Assembly: GCA_963693305.1 (NCBI GenBank)
Contig: OY855915.1
Coordinates: 7,079,607 to 7,143,606, forward strand
Length of the DNA stretch: 64,000 nucleotides
Direction: 5' to 3'
Source of the DNA: Meandrina meandrites
Taxonomy: Eukaryota; Cnidaria; Anthozoa; Scleractinia; Meandrinidae
The position numbers and the translations under genes were made by a program. The notes under the pieces were generated by a model that did not search any database, was not told the origin of the DNA, and worked only from the letters and a program-made list of their open reading frames with translations. Numbering within the stretch: position 1 is the first letter of the stretch; every line of letters starts with the position of its first letter. Positions 1 to 9,911 of the stretch are shown in pieces.

Positions 1-401
1 CATTTATCAGCAAGTGACTTAACGATGTAATTCTTTGCCACATACAGCACTTGCATCACATTGCTTTCGTTTAGTGTTTTGATCAATTCCTTCTCCCCGC
101 CGTACATGTATCGCAGCATTTCCAACACTCCCTCGTACTCGCAGTCTGGCAACTCAACAGAGTCCGATCTCTCCGCCATTTCCCCGCAGAACATGGCGAA
201 AAACACAGGACTACACATCGACAACACAAACTTGTGGGCAGGAATCGCCATCTTGGTTTTCTTCGCTTTGGGCTCACCTTCGTTACCCGAGGCTGGAATA
301 ACAAGGCTGACATCGCTTAGTAAGTCGTTATTGAACATGAAAATGCCTCTTTGCCCAATGGAATCTTTTACAGCCAACCAGTTTTCTTGGAAGGAAGCCA
401 T
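1..401 (-). CDS. BTB-BACK-PHR family protein, subfamily I copy 1 (N-terminal part, cut by window edge)
   Basis: Read on the minus strand from an ATG at 401, the frame stays open for 133 codons to the window edge. It begins MASFQENWLAVKDSIGQRG and contains the BTB signature: FNNDLLSDVSLV, then PAHKFVLSMCSPVFFAMFCGE, then LPDCEYEGVLEMLRYMYGG. It ends inside the helix YVAKNYIVKSLADKC. The BACK and PHR parts lie outside the window. The family resembles BTBD6/BTBD3 proteins, in which the BTB domain binds Cullin-3 and the PHR domain is thought to bind substrate; this is family knowledge, not shown here. Residues differ from copies at 2875 and 32098 (QRG for KRS, IPASGNEGE for VPASSDEDE, EMAERSD for ELAEKAD), so it is a distinct paralogue. 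It is divergently arranged with the broken copy at 2875. No lesion is visible in the part seen. Confidence 0.88.
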   Translation of the reverse strand, partial: MASFQENWLAVKDSIGQRGIFMFNNDLLSDVSLVIPASGNEGEPKAKKTKMAIPAHKFVLSMCSPVFFAMFCGEMAERSDSVELPDCEYEGVLEMLRYMYGGEKELIKTLNESNVMQVLYVAKNYIVKSLADK

Positions 402-908
402 GACTCGGTTTGTATCAAAATAAATACCAGAAATGGCGGGAAAGTGAAATGAAGACGCAATTAAACAAGCGGTGTTCTTGTGAGCAATAGTTGGGTTGTG
501 TAATAGTCCAGTTCTGGCCCTCTCTCTGTCACGCACGCATACGGGAGGGTATACAAGGACCACCGTGACGAAATAGAAGTACCGGATCCTCTAAATGTAG
601 GAGATCTAATCAGCTATAACAAAACAGTAAATGAAGAATAAAGCAAGGCTGATTAAACAGTTGGGAATGTATTTTCCAAAATTTCGGAAGGCACGGCCTT
701 CCTTCTTCAGGGTGCCACAAAAAAACAGATAAATGGATACTCCAAAATCAGAAATTCGCTGGGTCCCGCAGGCCCGAAAGGAGGAGGACGAGCCTCTCCA
801 CGAGCCTTGGAAGTCCGTTTATTGTGAAAAAAATTATCAAAATAAATATATAGATAGATGAAGGGAAGTGGTATTTCTGTGCTTCGACTATTTACATTCC
901 ATATGGTC
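402..908. other. 5' flank of BTB copy 1 and unassigned DNA
   Basis: Roughly 402-530 is the inverted counterpart of the 5' flank of the BTB copies at 2875 and 32098, sharing the TTTAATTGCG and CTTCATTTC blocks, so it is probably 5' untranslated or promoter sequence. From about 580 to 720 there is sequence with a small hairpin (GGAAGGCACGGCCTTCC near 688) that could be a Penelope-element fragment, but this is weak. No coding region is supported. Confidence 0.4.
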
Positions 909-1183
909 CTTTGGGTACCCATGCCATAGAGAGGCTCTATTGTGAATTTTCCTGATTCTCAAATACAACACCTGACAAGATTTGTCACCATTTCTCAGCA
1001 GTGGAGTCTAGACATACAGTCTCTAAAGCAATGTGCACATGCATATTAATTTGCGTATAAAATTCGAAATAAAACCTTATTATGGACTAAGACACATAAA
1101 TGCTCCAGTGATGTGGGCCAGGCAGTGCTCCTCTTTATTTTGCTATGGGACACGACCACGCAATCACACAGTGTCACAATTAC
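909..1183 (+). repeat. orphan copy of the subfamily II BTB 5' flank
   Basis: This stretch aligns by eye with the sequence just upstream of the BTB genes at 18521 and 40313. Shared blocks include GGGTACCCATGCCATAGAGA, CCTGATTCTCAAATACAACA, CAGTCTCTAAAGCAATGTGC and GGGACACGACCACGCAAT. No BTB coding sequence follows; homology stops near 1183, where the minus-strand Penelope-like fragment begins. It looks like a duplicated flank whose gene was lost or displaced. Confidence 0.6.
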
Positions 1184-2124
1184 TTTAAACTTGAGAAAGG
1201 GCCAACGGACAAAGCAAAGGAACCGTCGAAACCGTCCGTCGAAAAGCAGCAATAGGTACAGATGTAAATACGCTGGTACAACGTGGTGAAAAAGATAGAA
1301 TACTGAAGTGTTTTTGTATGATAGAAGATGCAGACCAAAGAAAAGGGTTGTATGTGATGACAAGAGGAACGCGACTGGATTGGTTGGATGTGGTCTGACT
1401 GGGTTTGAGTGCCTTTTTGCGTGCGATAGCATAAACGCGTTTCGAAACGCGTTGGATCTCGTGTTTGAGGAATGAGAGATTGTAGCCACGGTCGTTAAGG
1501 TATTGGATAAGATCATTAGTTCGTAATGTAAAAGTCTCGTCAGAAGAACATATGCGTCGTAGTCTGAAGGCGAGGCTAAATGAATGGCTCGTTTGGTGTG
1601 GAAGGGGTGACATGAGGAGTGTAGGAGGTACTGATGTTTGTCAGTATAGAGATCTGTCTCAACTACACCAAACTGGCTGACCCGTAAGTCAAGAAAAGAG
1701 ATAGATATAGATGAATGGAACGAAGTGAATTTGATAGTGGGATGATGGTTGTTGAGGTAAGAGATAAAGTTAAGTAGGTCGTTTTCCGTGTGGGTCCATA
1801 TCATGAAAATGTGGTCAATGAAACGCCACCACGTATGTGGCTGATGTGGCGCATGCATGAGTGCATCTGTCTCGAATTTGCGAGGATTAGATTAGCGTAC
1901 GATGGAGCCATGCGTGTTCCCATGGCTATGCCGTGTTTCTGGATGTAGTAGTTGTTGTTGAATTCAAAAATGTTCATGGTGAGCATCATACGGATGAGGT
2001 CGCAAAGGGCCTCTGTGCGTATGGTGGACGTAGAGCGGTCGCGGGTATCGAGGAAGTGCCGACAAGCGTCAATACCCTCGTTGTGTGGAATATTCGTGTA
2101 GAGTGATGAAACATCGAGTGTGAC
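1172..2124 (-). pseudogene. Penelope-like element reverse transcriptase remnant
   Basis: Three overlapping minus-strand frames together resemble a Penelope-like element (PLE) reverse transcriptase. In order they show TLDVSSLYTNIPHNEGI and GIAMGTRMAPSYANL (about 2122-1870), WWRFIDHIFMIWTH, HPTIKFT, ISFLDLRV and SSCHPFHTKRAI (about 1840-1600), then RTNDLIQYLNDRGYNLSFL and RVPLVITYNPFL (about 1550-1330). The frame changes near 1870 and near 1590, so the gene is broken. The catalytic box expected as a (Y/F)xDD motif reads FIDH, so the second aspartate is missing. No GIY-YIG endonuclease domain can be recognised beyond the RT. Upstream, at about 2109-2165, a 13-bp ACATCGAGTGTGA unit is repeated. 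The element is dead and is wedged between an orphan BTB flank and the next BTB copy. Confidence 0.75.
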
Positions 2125-2165
2125 GTCGAGTGTGAAACATCGAGTGTGAAACATCGAGTGTGACG
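2109..2165. repeat. short tandem repeat, 13-bp unit
   Basis: About four direct copies of ACATCGAGTGTGA with small deletions, at the 5' edge of the Penelope-like RT fragment. The unit includes the codons for TLDV, so it seems to be a local expansion of RT sequence. Confidence 0.7.
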
Positions 2166-2167
2166 TA

Positions 2168-2236
2168 TTTCCGGCTGTCGCTTGTCTCCGCCGAAAACTA
2201 AGCGACAGCCGGAAATACGTCTGTGTTCGCAGGCTA
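2168..2236. repeat. dispersed repeat fragment shared with 23527-23590
   Basis: The block AAGCGACAGCCGGAAATAC followed by TTCGCAGGCTA occurs here and again at about 23550-23590, where it sits next to CGAGTTCGCAGACGTTA. The motifs CGGCTGTCGCTT and AAGCGACAGCCG form an inverted repeat. It is probably an end of an inverted-repeat element. Superfamily not recognised. Confidence 0.5.
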
Positions 2237-2540
2237 GGAAGGAACCAGTTAGGATGAACATTGATTAATCGTAAAGGATTTTCCAAAATCAGCAAACCAA
2301 CCGAACAAGATGGCGCTTACCATTTGAAGTTCGGTTTCCTGTTATTGTTTTCCGTTGATGAGAGACTGGAACTGGGAAATCGTGCAAATGGTAAGGAAAT
2401 TTCTGACGTTCCGTTCCGAACGCAAAAAGAGGACTACCTCTGGAGGTAGTCCACAATTTCCGAACGGATTTTTCGGTACATTACTGTTCCATTTAACTTT
2501 CAACCGAAATTTCCGGATTTTTTGGCTAAATGGTAAGCAC
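2237..2540. mobile_element. MITE, CTTACCATTT family, left end missing
   Basis: This aligns along its length with the complete element at 46434-46747: shared blocks include CGAGATGGCGCTTACCATTT (one mismatch here), GATGAGAGACTGGAACTGGG and TTTCCGGATTTTTTGGC. The outer left end is absent and the sequence instead joins the repeat fragment at 2168-2236. The right end keeps AAATGGTAAGC. Confidence 0.65.
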
Positions 2541-3210
2541 GCACCCATGCACTAAATCTCGTTCCCAGAGTCCACATTCCCCTAGACCAGTGGTCGGAAC
2601 GAGGGACAAGTACTAGTGTATGAACGATATGAACGGTTCCGCCGGACAAGGGTGTAAAGCGGGCTTTGGGAACGGGATTGGAACTAAAGCCCCAAGAAAC
2701 CGCAAGCTGACTGAAGTGCTTGGTTTCCAGTCTCCCAGCGGAGGGCCAAAACTGTACTATTACACAACGTACCTGCTGCTCACAAGAAGACCGCTGGTTT
2801 AATTGCGCCTTCATTTCGCTTTCCCGCTATTGCTCTGCCCGGCGCTCTCCTATTATTTTGATACAAAACGAGTCATGGCTTCCTTCCAAGAAAACTGGTT
2901 GGCTGTAAAAGATTCCATTGGGAAAAGAAGTATTTTCATGTTCAATAACGACTTACTAAGCGATGTCAGCCTTGTTGTTCCAGCCTCGAGTGACGAAGAT
3001 GAGCCCAAAGCGAAGAAAACCAAGATGGCGATTCCTGCCCACAAGTTTGTGTTGTCGATGTGTAGTCCTGTGTTTTTCGCCATGTTTTGTGGAGAACTGG
3101 CTGAGAAAACGGACTCTGTTGAGTTGCCAGACTGCGAGTACGAGGGAGTGTTGGAAATGCTACGATACATGTACGGCGGGGAGGCGGAATTGAACGAAAC
3201 ACTAAACGAA

Positions 3211-3217
3211 AGTAATG
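3211..3217. repeat. 7-bp target-site duplication, left
   Basis: AGTAATG immediately before the element's CCCGGCG end. The same heptamer lies directly after the right end at 4112-4118. The intact paralogues read AGCAATG once here, which is the empty site. Confidence 0.85.
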
Positions 3218-4111
3218 CCCGGCGATATCAATCAATGAAAATCAATCATTGATTGCAATCAATATAATCAATAGTAATCAATGATTATCCATTGATTATT
3301 ATTGATTGGTTCAACCAATCAATAAAAATCGATACTCACTCACCAAATCGTCTTAATTACTATTGATTGTTATTGATTTTTATAGATAATCAATAACTGA
3401 TTACGCAACTTTATGGCGCGTGGTAGCGTGGACGTGCGTCACAAATCACGGGCATATTTATGCGTCAAAGTTATTTTGATTCCCTCCCCCCTTTTTTCGG
3501 CCCGTGTTTTGATAATTCTTTGCATTCCCACCGAGATTCCCACAAAACACTTGTTTCCAGACTTCACTTGTTCCTGACTTTTGTTGATGTTAATGATGGC
3601 GACGCAAGTGGACCTATCTGTACGCTGCGTAGTTAAAGGCTACCACGAATGTCCCTTTAAAGTGAATATTGGAAACATTTTACGCATTCAAGAAGAGAAG
3701 AGAACGTGGGAATGCATTCAAAGTTGCCAATGACTGAAGAAAGTAGAAATTAACAGTAAATTATAACATGTTCTTGTTTCGAGACAATCAATCGTTTTAT
3801 TAATAATTAGTAAGCTTTTAATAGTAAATTGTAGTAAAAATGCTACAAATTTGGAACATTTGATTTGTAATCCCATAAAGCATAGCAAATTAAGTTTAGT
3901 GAATGGTTTGTTAATTCATATAGTGCGCTTTATTGAAAATAAATAACAATTTCCTAATCAATAAAAATCAATATTAATCAATAATAATCAATGATAATCA
4001 ATAAAAATCGATACTCACTCAACTTTTAGGCATTGATTTTTATTGATTTCCAATAGCAATCAATTAATTGTTATTAATTATTATTGATTTTCATTGATTG
4101 ATATCGCCGGG
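3218..4111. mobile_element. 894-bp non-autonomous inverted-repeat transposon inside the BTB gene
   Basis: The ends are perfect 29-bp inverted repeats starting CCCGGCGATATCAATCAATG. Just inside, both flanks are dense in the short motif ATTGATT/AATCAAT, and a 22-bp direct repeat (containing AAAATCGATACTCACTCA) occurs at 3321-3342 and 4000-4021. The 7-bp duplicated target is AGTAATG. The centre (about 3410-3960) has no significant open frame, so it cannot move itself. A 7-bp duplication is unusual among common DNA transposon superfamilies and I do not assign one. Confidence 0.85.
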
Positions 4112-5159
4112 AGTAATGTGATACAAGTGCTGTATGTGGCAAAGAAGTACATCGTTAAATCACTTGCTGATAAATGCATCGAGTTTCTGCAACGCAATTT
4201 GAATCCGACAAACGTGTTTTGTGTTCTGCCACATGCTCAGCAATATGATGAGAAGATTCTTGTGGATCAATGCTGGGAAGTGATTGACAGAGAAACTGAA
4301 AAAACTGTGAAATCAGAGGGGTTCGTGGCAATTGAGAGATCCTTACTTGAAGCAGTTGTCAAGAGAGATTCATTGACAATCAGAGAGGTAGAGTTATTCA
4401 AAGCTGTTGATCTCTGGGCTACAAAGGAGTGTGAGAGGCAAGAATTGACACCAGACGGCAATATAAAAAGAAGAATTCTTGGTGAGACAATTGTGGAACA
4501 AATCCGTTTTCCGGTGATGGAGGAGAAAGAATTTGTTAGCATCGTGCTTGACAGTGAAATGCTAAGCCTGCAAGAAGTTGGGAGAGTAATGAAGCATTTT
4601 AATTCAGTGTTAATGTCACCAGTGGGTTTCCATGGAGACAAAAGATCAGGAACTCTTCTATCATGTTTTCGATTTGGTCGTCTTGACTGTTGCTATGAAA
4701 CTGATGATAAAGAGTACCTTCGTTTGCAGGTGGATAAAGACACAGTGCTTCATGGAATTCGTCTGTTTGGCAGTGAAAGTAATGAGTATGAAGTATTTTG
4801 CCTGCGAATGATTTCTGCAATTGTCCACAGATCTGGAACATTCTCTTCCGTTCATTTACATTGTAGAGATTTTCACTATCATGGGTTTAACATCATGTTT
4901 GATCCAGTTAGCCTGAGAAAAGATGTTTATTACAATTAAAGCCAAGATAAAAGGCCCTTCTCATACATGCTGTGGGCAGCGAAGTCACTGTGAAGTTAAA
5001 GTAAGTGGTGTGACATTTTTGTTTCGAAGTACTATTAAGAAACCCTTAAACCAATTTCCAGAGATTCGGTTTAAGTTGCCCTAACTTCACAAAGTATGCT
5101 TCTTATGGTAGGAACTGTGGACAAAATCAATGTTAATCACAATAAATCAAAATTAATCT

Positions 5160-5517
5160 TTAAAGGGGCTCTGTCACGAGTCTTAACACATTTTTGAACA
5201 GCCAAAATTCATATTTGTGTTGAAGGAAAACAAAAATAATAGTCATTTTTATTAACAATTGCTATATGAGAGCACCGAAATTGTTAACAAGCGTCTTTAG
5301 CTGCAGATGGCTAGGATGGAAATGACTTGAGCTAAACTTTTCAAGGTGTTTCTGTGCGTCTTTAAAAAATCGATATTTATAGCCATACTATGATTTCTAT
5401 TAAGGTTATATCTTCCTTTAAATGTTCAAAGATAATGTTTTTCATGGGTTAAGTTGCCAACCACTAATTTCAGAACAGTGTAGACCAAAAATCTGCAAAA
5501 TCCCTGTGACAGAGCTC
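5160..5517. mobile_element. TTAA-flanked MITE, right end truncated (3' flank of BTB copy 2)
   Basis: It starts TTAAAGGGGCTCTGTCACG and is homologous to the complete element at 33493-33882 downstream of the intact copy. At the right side CTGTGACAGAGCTC is kept, but the final CTTTAA is replaced by the end of the next transposon at 5518. It predates the duplication that produced the two BTB copies, since both carry it in the same place. Confidence 0.65.
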
Positions 5518-7878
5518 AGGGTTTTCAATAAGGGCCGGCAGCCTGCGAAACTCGCTGGCTACTCCACACCTTTTCGCCGCCTACTTTGATTAACAACTTA
5601 CTCGAATTTTACGAATTAGCATGATAAATAATTTGCCACAACATGAACCATGGATCAGCCAACATTTAATTTGTTTAACACAAAAGAAACTTGCCATAAT
5701 TCTTGGTTAAAATATATCGACTCAGGGCTCGAAATTGCGACTAACATTTCATAAAAATTCTGCTTTAGTCGCCCAAATGGCGACTACATTTCTGTGTGTT
5801 GACGATGAATAACGGACATTTCCTCAGACATTATGCCCTTCCAGAAAGTTATATCGGAAGATCTAGTATTGAAAGGTCACAAGTCACTATCTTAAAAATG
5901 AAATGCAAAATGCTAACTCAAGGGTGTCAGATATGCTACTACAGTGTCAACTGTTCTTTATAGGAATTGTATTTGAATATAATGCGACTTGAACAAATCG
6001 AACTATACCAGTAGGCGGTAAGAATTTAGGACGCTATTCATAACAGGTTTTTCAAGAAAAGAATTAGTCGCCGTCATAAGGCGTTTGCAATTGCCCACAC
6101 GAAATGGAGATGATGTGCGCAAAATTTCTTAGTCAACGACCATTTCCAAAGGTGCACTTTTGCTCAAAAGATACAGAAAAGGGGGAGTTAAAATGGCATT
6201 AACTATTTTTTAGATAACTTTTCAATTTTCATCAACAGATTTGTCGTTGCGTTGATGTTCATATTTGCCATGTACCTTATACCCAGACGCGCCTTTGTGG
6301 GAGTTGTGATTTTGTTGGTGACAAGGTAAGGGGAAGTGAATATTAAAACACTGTCATATTAAAGCACGAAGAAAACAGTCATTCTTCCTCCGTAACATGC
6401 TCACCCGTACACTAGCGTCTCGTATGCATTAGAAAATGCCTTGAAAAGCAGAAGCCAAAAGGCAATTTAAAAAGGTTAAAGTTAACCAAATAGAGTACCA
6501 CAAATCATCTACAAAGTGAATACTATATTAATAAACTGAACAAGGTATCAGTAGTAATTTTAAATTTCCTTTAATCAACATCGATTATAGAGGAAGGCCA
6601 TTCCAGTCAGAGAGTGTCCCCGAAGAGGAAATGCAACCACCGGGGCGAACGGAGGCGGAGGCATTTGTAGACGGCAGGCCAGGGTTTTCAATAAGAATTG
6701 AAGTAGGCGGCAGAATTGTAGAAGTAGGCGGCGAAGGGGTTACTCGCGCCACGGGCGCGACCTTCTAGGGGGGCCCGGGGGCATGCTCTCCCGGGAAACT
6801 TTTAAAATCTGAGCCTCCAAGAGTGCATTTCCTGCATTCTGGAGCAAGAATTAGGTCATTTTTGAAAGAACCATACCTGCTCTATTTTCTAGCTTTTTAT
6901 TCAACGGTTCTAACTTGCAGACAAAATAGTCGCCAAACGCAATTTTTAGTCGCCAGATTGCAAAATCAAATAGGGCCTTGTTCAAAAGTGTTTAAAATTA
7001 TTTCTAGGAATTTAATCTAAAAAAGGACAGATACATAAAATATTGAAAAGGAAAAACAAACCAATCTTATCACTAGGTTTAAAACAAACACTATATATAA
7101 GATTTTGTGGCCACTATCGAAGGAATCAACAAGAGACACGACCCGTAGGCATACATGACATGCTCAAGGGCTTGCAAAGCATTATAGGGCGATTTCAAAC
7201 ACGGCCAGCTTTCGGCGAGTTTTCCGATGTGATAGAATCTTTTACAGCAAAGGAAGAGGATGGATTGACTTCTTTTCTTATTTTGGATGTCTTAGAAGCA
7301 AAGATCTTTCGATATAACTTTCTGGAAGGGCACAAAGTCTGAGGAAATGTCCGTTATTCATCGTCAACACACAGAAATGTAGTCGCCATTTTGGTGATAA
7401 AAGGAGAGTTTTTATGAAATGTTAGTCGCATTGGCGACCGTATTATTCTAAATTTCAAGCCCTGAGTCGATATACTTTAACCAAGAATTATGGCAAGTTT
7501 CTTTTGCGTGAAACGAATTAAATGTTGGCCGATCCGCGGTTCATGTTGTGGCAAATTATTTATCACGCTAATTCTTAAAAGAGACCCTGCCAGGGGGGTG
7601 TTCCAGGTCGCTTGTCGGAATTTTAAAATGTCTCGTGTCGGCGTTTTGTCAAGGCTACACAATGCTATCGGAAATTTAGCGACATACATTTGGCTTCGTC
7701 AGTCATTTGTCGCTATTTCGTTTGAGCGCTGTCGCTACTTTTTGGCCCATGTCGCTTGTCGGAATTTACCCTGTCAGGGCCTCTTAAAAGTCGAGTAAGT
7801 TGTTAATCAAAGTAGGCGGCGAAAACGTGTGGAGTAGCCGGCGAGTTTCGCCGGCTGCCGGCCCTTATTGAAAACCCT
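5518..7878. mobile_element. 2.36-kb DNA transposon with long terminal inverted repeats
   Basis: The left end AGGGTTTTCAATAAGGGCC is repeated in inverted orientation at the right end (ending 7878). The inverted homology runs for at least 300 bp, including GGCTACTCCACAC, CGCCGCCTACTTTGATTAAC and the GCGACTACATTTCTGTGTGT region. The right arm carries a nested 200-bp element at 7582-7781. A further internal copy of the end motif (AGGGTTTTCAATAAG) at about 6681 suggests another nested or older copy. No transposase is recognisable. No target duplication is seen because the left side abuts the truncated TTAA MITE. Confidence 0.7.
7582..7781. mobile_element. 200-bp MITE with 9-bp TSD, nested in the right arm
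   Basis: The nonamer TCTTAAAAG stands at 7573-7581 and again at 7782-7790. Between them lies a 200-bp insert whose ends are roughly inverted (AGACCCTGCCAGGG and CCCTGTCAGGGCC) and which has repeated GTCGCTTGTCGGAATTT motifs. The left arm of the host element (about 5590-5620) lacks it. A 9-bp duplication suggests Mutator-like mobilisation. Confidence 0.7.
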
Positions 7879-8235
7879 GCGGTAGGCATACAAATTTGAA
7901 CCAAGTGACCTACTAATACTTAGAAATTTTTAGGGAATAATGACCGTGATAATTGTTCCGCCACAAATAGAACTGTTTTTTACCGTAGTAATATTAGTAT
8001 AAGCACAATACACAACTTATAAACTCATTTCAAATTATTTCTTGCAGGATTGCCAGTAGTTCCTGACGAAATTTGAAAGGGATATGGAAGGAAATGAAAT
8101 AGGCAAGGAATGTAAATAGAGTAACCGGAAGAGAACATTAGGAAATAAATGAAAAAAAAATTGGCCAGAGAAATATAATGGGTGGGCGGACGAAATGGGG
8201 ATGACGGGAAATGAAATGTCGATCTTAGGGAACAT
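7879..8235. other. unassigned DNA
   Basis: AT-rich sequence with no open frame worth calling and no repeat I recognise. Confidence 0.4.
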
Positions 8236-8890
8236 TTTGGCGGCTATTATTCAGTGTTAAGGATAAAAGAAAATGGAACTGTTTCCATACTTAAGCATAA
8301 GAAAGTACTGGACACGAGAAAATTCGATCTCGTTAGTCTAAATATATGCGTGAAAATTTAGTTATGTCATATCTTTTGTCTTTTTGTTTTTCTATGTAAA
8401 TTTAGGCTTATCACGTTCGTTGTCAAGAAGATTTATTCATTCGGTATTTTCGAGTTTCGTTTGGACGAAGCAAAAATCGTTTGGGACATTTTTTCGAAGT
8501 TTTCGAGGTCACAAGGAGAGACTGTTATCGAAGGACGCGTTTATTGTTTTGAATTAGTCGAGAGAATCAAGAAATCGGTCATTAATATATTGTGGAACCA
8601 ATAAAATGTTTCTTGTGAACAAATACTAAATATTTGTCGGTTTTAAGAGCAAAGGCTGCTAACTTTGACAAGCGTACAGAAACCGTTTTTATCAAAGTGA
8701 AGAACATGTTTGTACTCCCACAGGAAGGGAGCGTAGAAAACAGTGAAAAGAAACATCAACAAAGAAGGCAAAACAATTTGGCGGCTATTATTCAGTGCTA
8801 AGGTCGAAAGAAAATGGAACTGTTTCCATTCTTAAGCATAAGAAAGTACTAAATATTTGTCGGTTTGAAGAGCAAAGGCTGCTGCCTTTG
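8236..8890. repeat. local duplication with one filled and one empty copy
   Basis: The block GGCGGCTATTATTCAGTG...AAGAAAGTACT occurs at about 8244-8309 and about 8771-8849. The following block AAATATTTGTCGGTTT...AGCAAAGGCTGCT occurs at about 8628-8664 and 8850-8884. In the second copy the blocks are adjacent. In the first they are separated by 314 bp (8310-8623), flanked on both sides by TACT. This fits an insertion with a 4-bp target duplication in the first copy. Confidence 0.55.
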
Positions 8891-9910
8891 ACGCGGTAAC
8901 GGTTCATGTTTGGACAGCGAGCGGTAATCAAATATTCAGAAAGGGTACCATTGAGATTTCTATGGCGTTATCTTGGTATGGATTTCGAAAATTTAAGGTG
9001 GCTCTGAAACTGCTCCGGAGAAATTTTTTTAACTTTGCAAAAAGTTGCATCTTAACATGCCAATCATTATTCAATAATAAAAAAATGGGGGTCACCGGAC
9101 TCGTTTTTGAGTTATAAGAACTTAAAGGGAAAATTAAGGGTGTTTTTGACAGGTAAAACTGTTGCTATAGTAACCAGTGACGTCATGAAAAGGACCACAA
9201 CTTATTCAGCAATGATGGGACATTTGTTTGACATCATTATTGTAGCAGCAACTGATAAAGATCTGTAGTACTGGCCCATCAAAGTTTAAGAGCAAGAAAT
9301 TGAAGGGCTCGGTCGAAAAAGGGCCTTAGCTTTTGTGGCAAAAATGAAAATCGTCAAAACAACTCCAAATTTCGCAAGCGAGTTTGTTTATGTGTGTTAA
9401 ACATTGTCCTGCATTTATTTTCGCTAGTGTTCGCTTGTTTTTGGAGAAATAAAGAAGAGAATATACTATTAGCAAATCATTGTACCAGAACGAATCTAAA
9501 TGTTTATGCTGGTTTCATTGTTCGGAATAACAAAAGGTTTTTTGTTTTCTCTTCCTGTTTTTGTAATTCAATTGCAATTTACTTGCTCGCTCGCTTGCTC
9601 AAACAAGAGATCGGAAAATGGATCGCTACAACAAACATTGTGACGTAAGCTTTTCGCGCGCAAAGCCTCTTCAGTTTTTAATCGGACAAGTTGAATGCTC
9701 ACCTCCGCCACGCATGAAGTGCACTTCTCTCCACTGATTTTCGCTTATTTGACATATATTTGCGTCCGTCTGGTGGTGGAAGGACATCATTAAGTCTGTA
9801 CACCCGCAAGCTCACCAGCATGCCTTAAAGAAACAAGGCGTGTTTGTTCCATGTTCGCTAAAACGGCGGTAAACTTAGCGGCCGGGAACTCTGATTCCAG
9901 ACGGAAAGAG
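8891..9910. other. unassigned DNA
   Basis: No gene is supported. A TTTAAGGTGGCTC motif near 8993 resembles TTTAAGGTGGCCC near 22599 and may mark transposon ends, but no partner end was found. Confidence 0.35.
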
Positions 9911-9911
9911 T

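Larger units (their letters stand above)
2875..5083 (+). pseudogene. BTB-BACK-PHR subfamily I copy 2, interrupted by a transposon and frameshifted
   Basis: The start matches that of the intact copy at 32098. The reading frame is intact for 112 codons (2875-3210), covering most of the BTB domain. An 894-bp inverted-repeat element at 3218-4111 then interrupts it, and a stop occurs at 3250 inside the element. After the repeated target AGTAATG (4112-4118) the frame resumes with the BTB end, the BACK region (LPHAQQYDEKILVDQCWEVIDRE) and the PHR domain. Two more lesions follow. Codons after EYEV (about 4790-4830) are unlike the paralogue and three residues shorter. A 2-bp deletion near 4935 gives VYYN and a stop, removing about 50 C-terminal residues whose frameshifted remains run to about 5083. 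A truncated product from an internal start cannot be excluded. Head-to-head with copy 1. Confidence 0.9.

Noticed and set aside
61..423. Plus-strand 120-codon frame
   Set aside because: It is the antisense of the BTB coding sequence; similar antisense frames occur over every BTB copy (for example 2853-3170, 32076-32519, 18418-18918).
7043..7342. 99-codon frame inside the long-TIR element as a transposase
   Set aside because: No catalytic motif, and part of it is inverted-repeat sequence.
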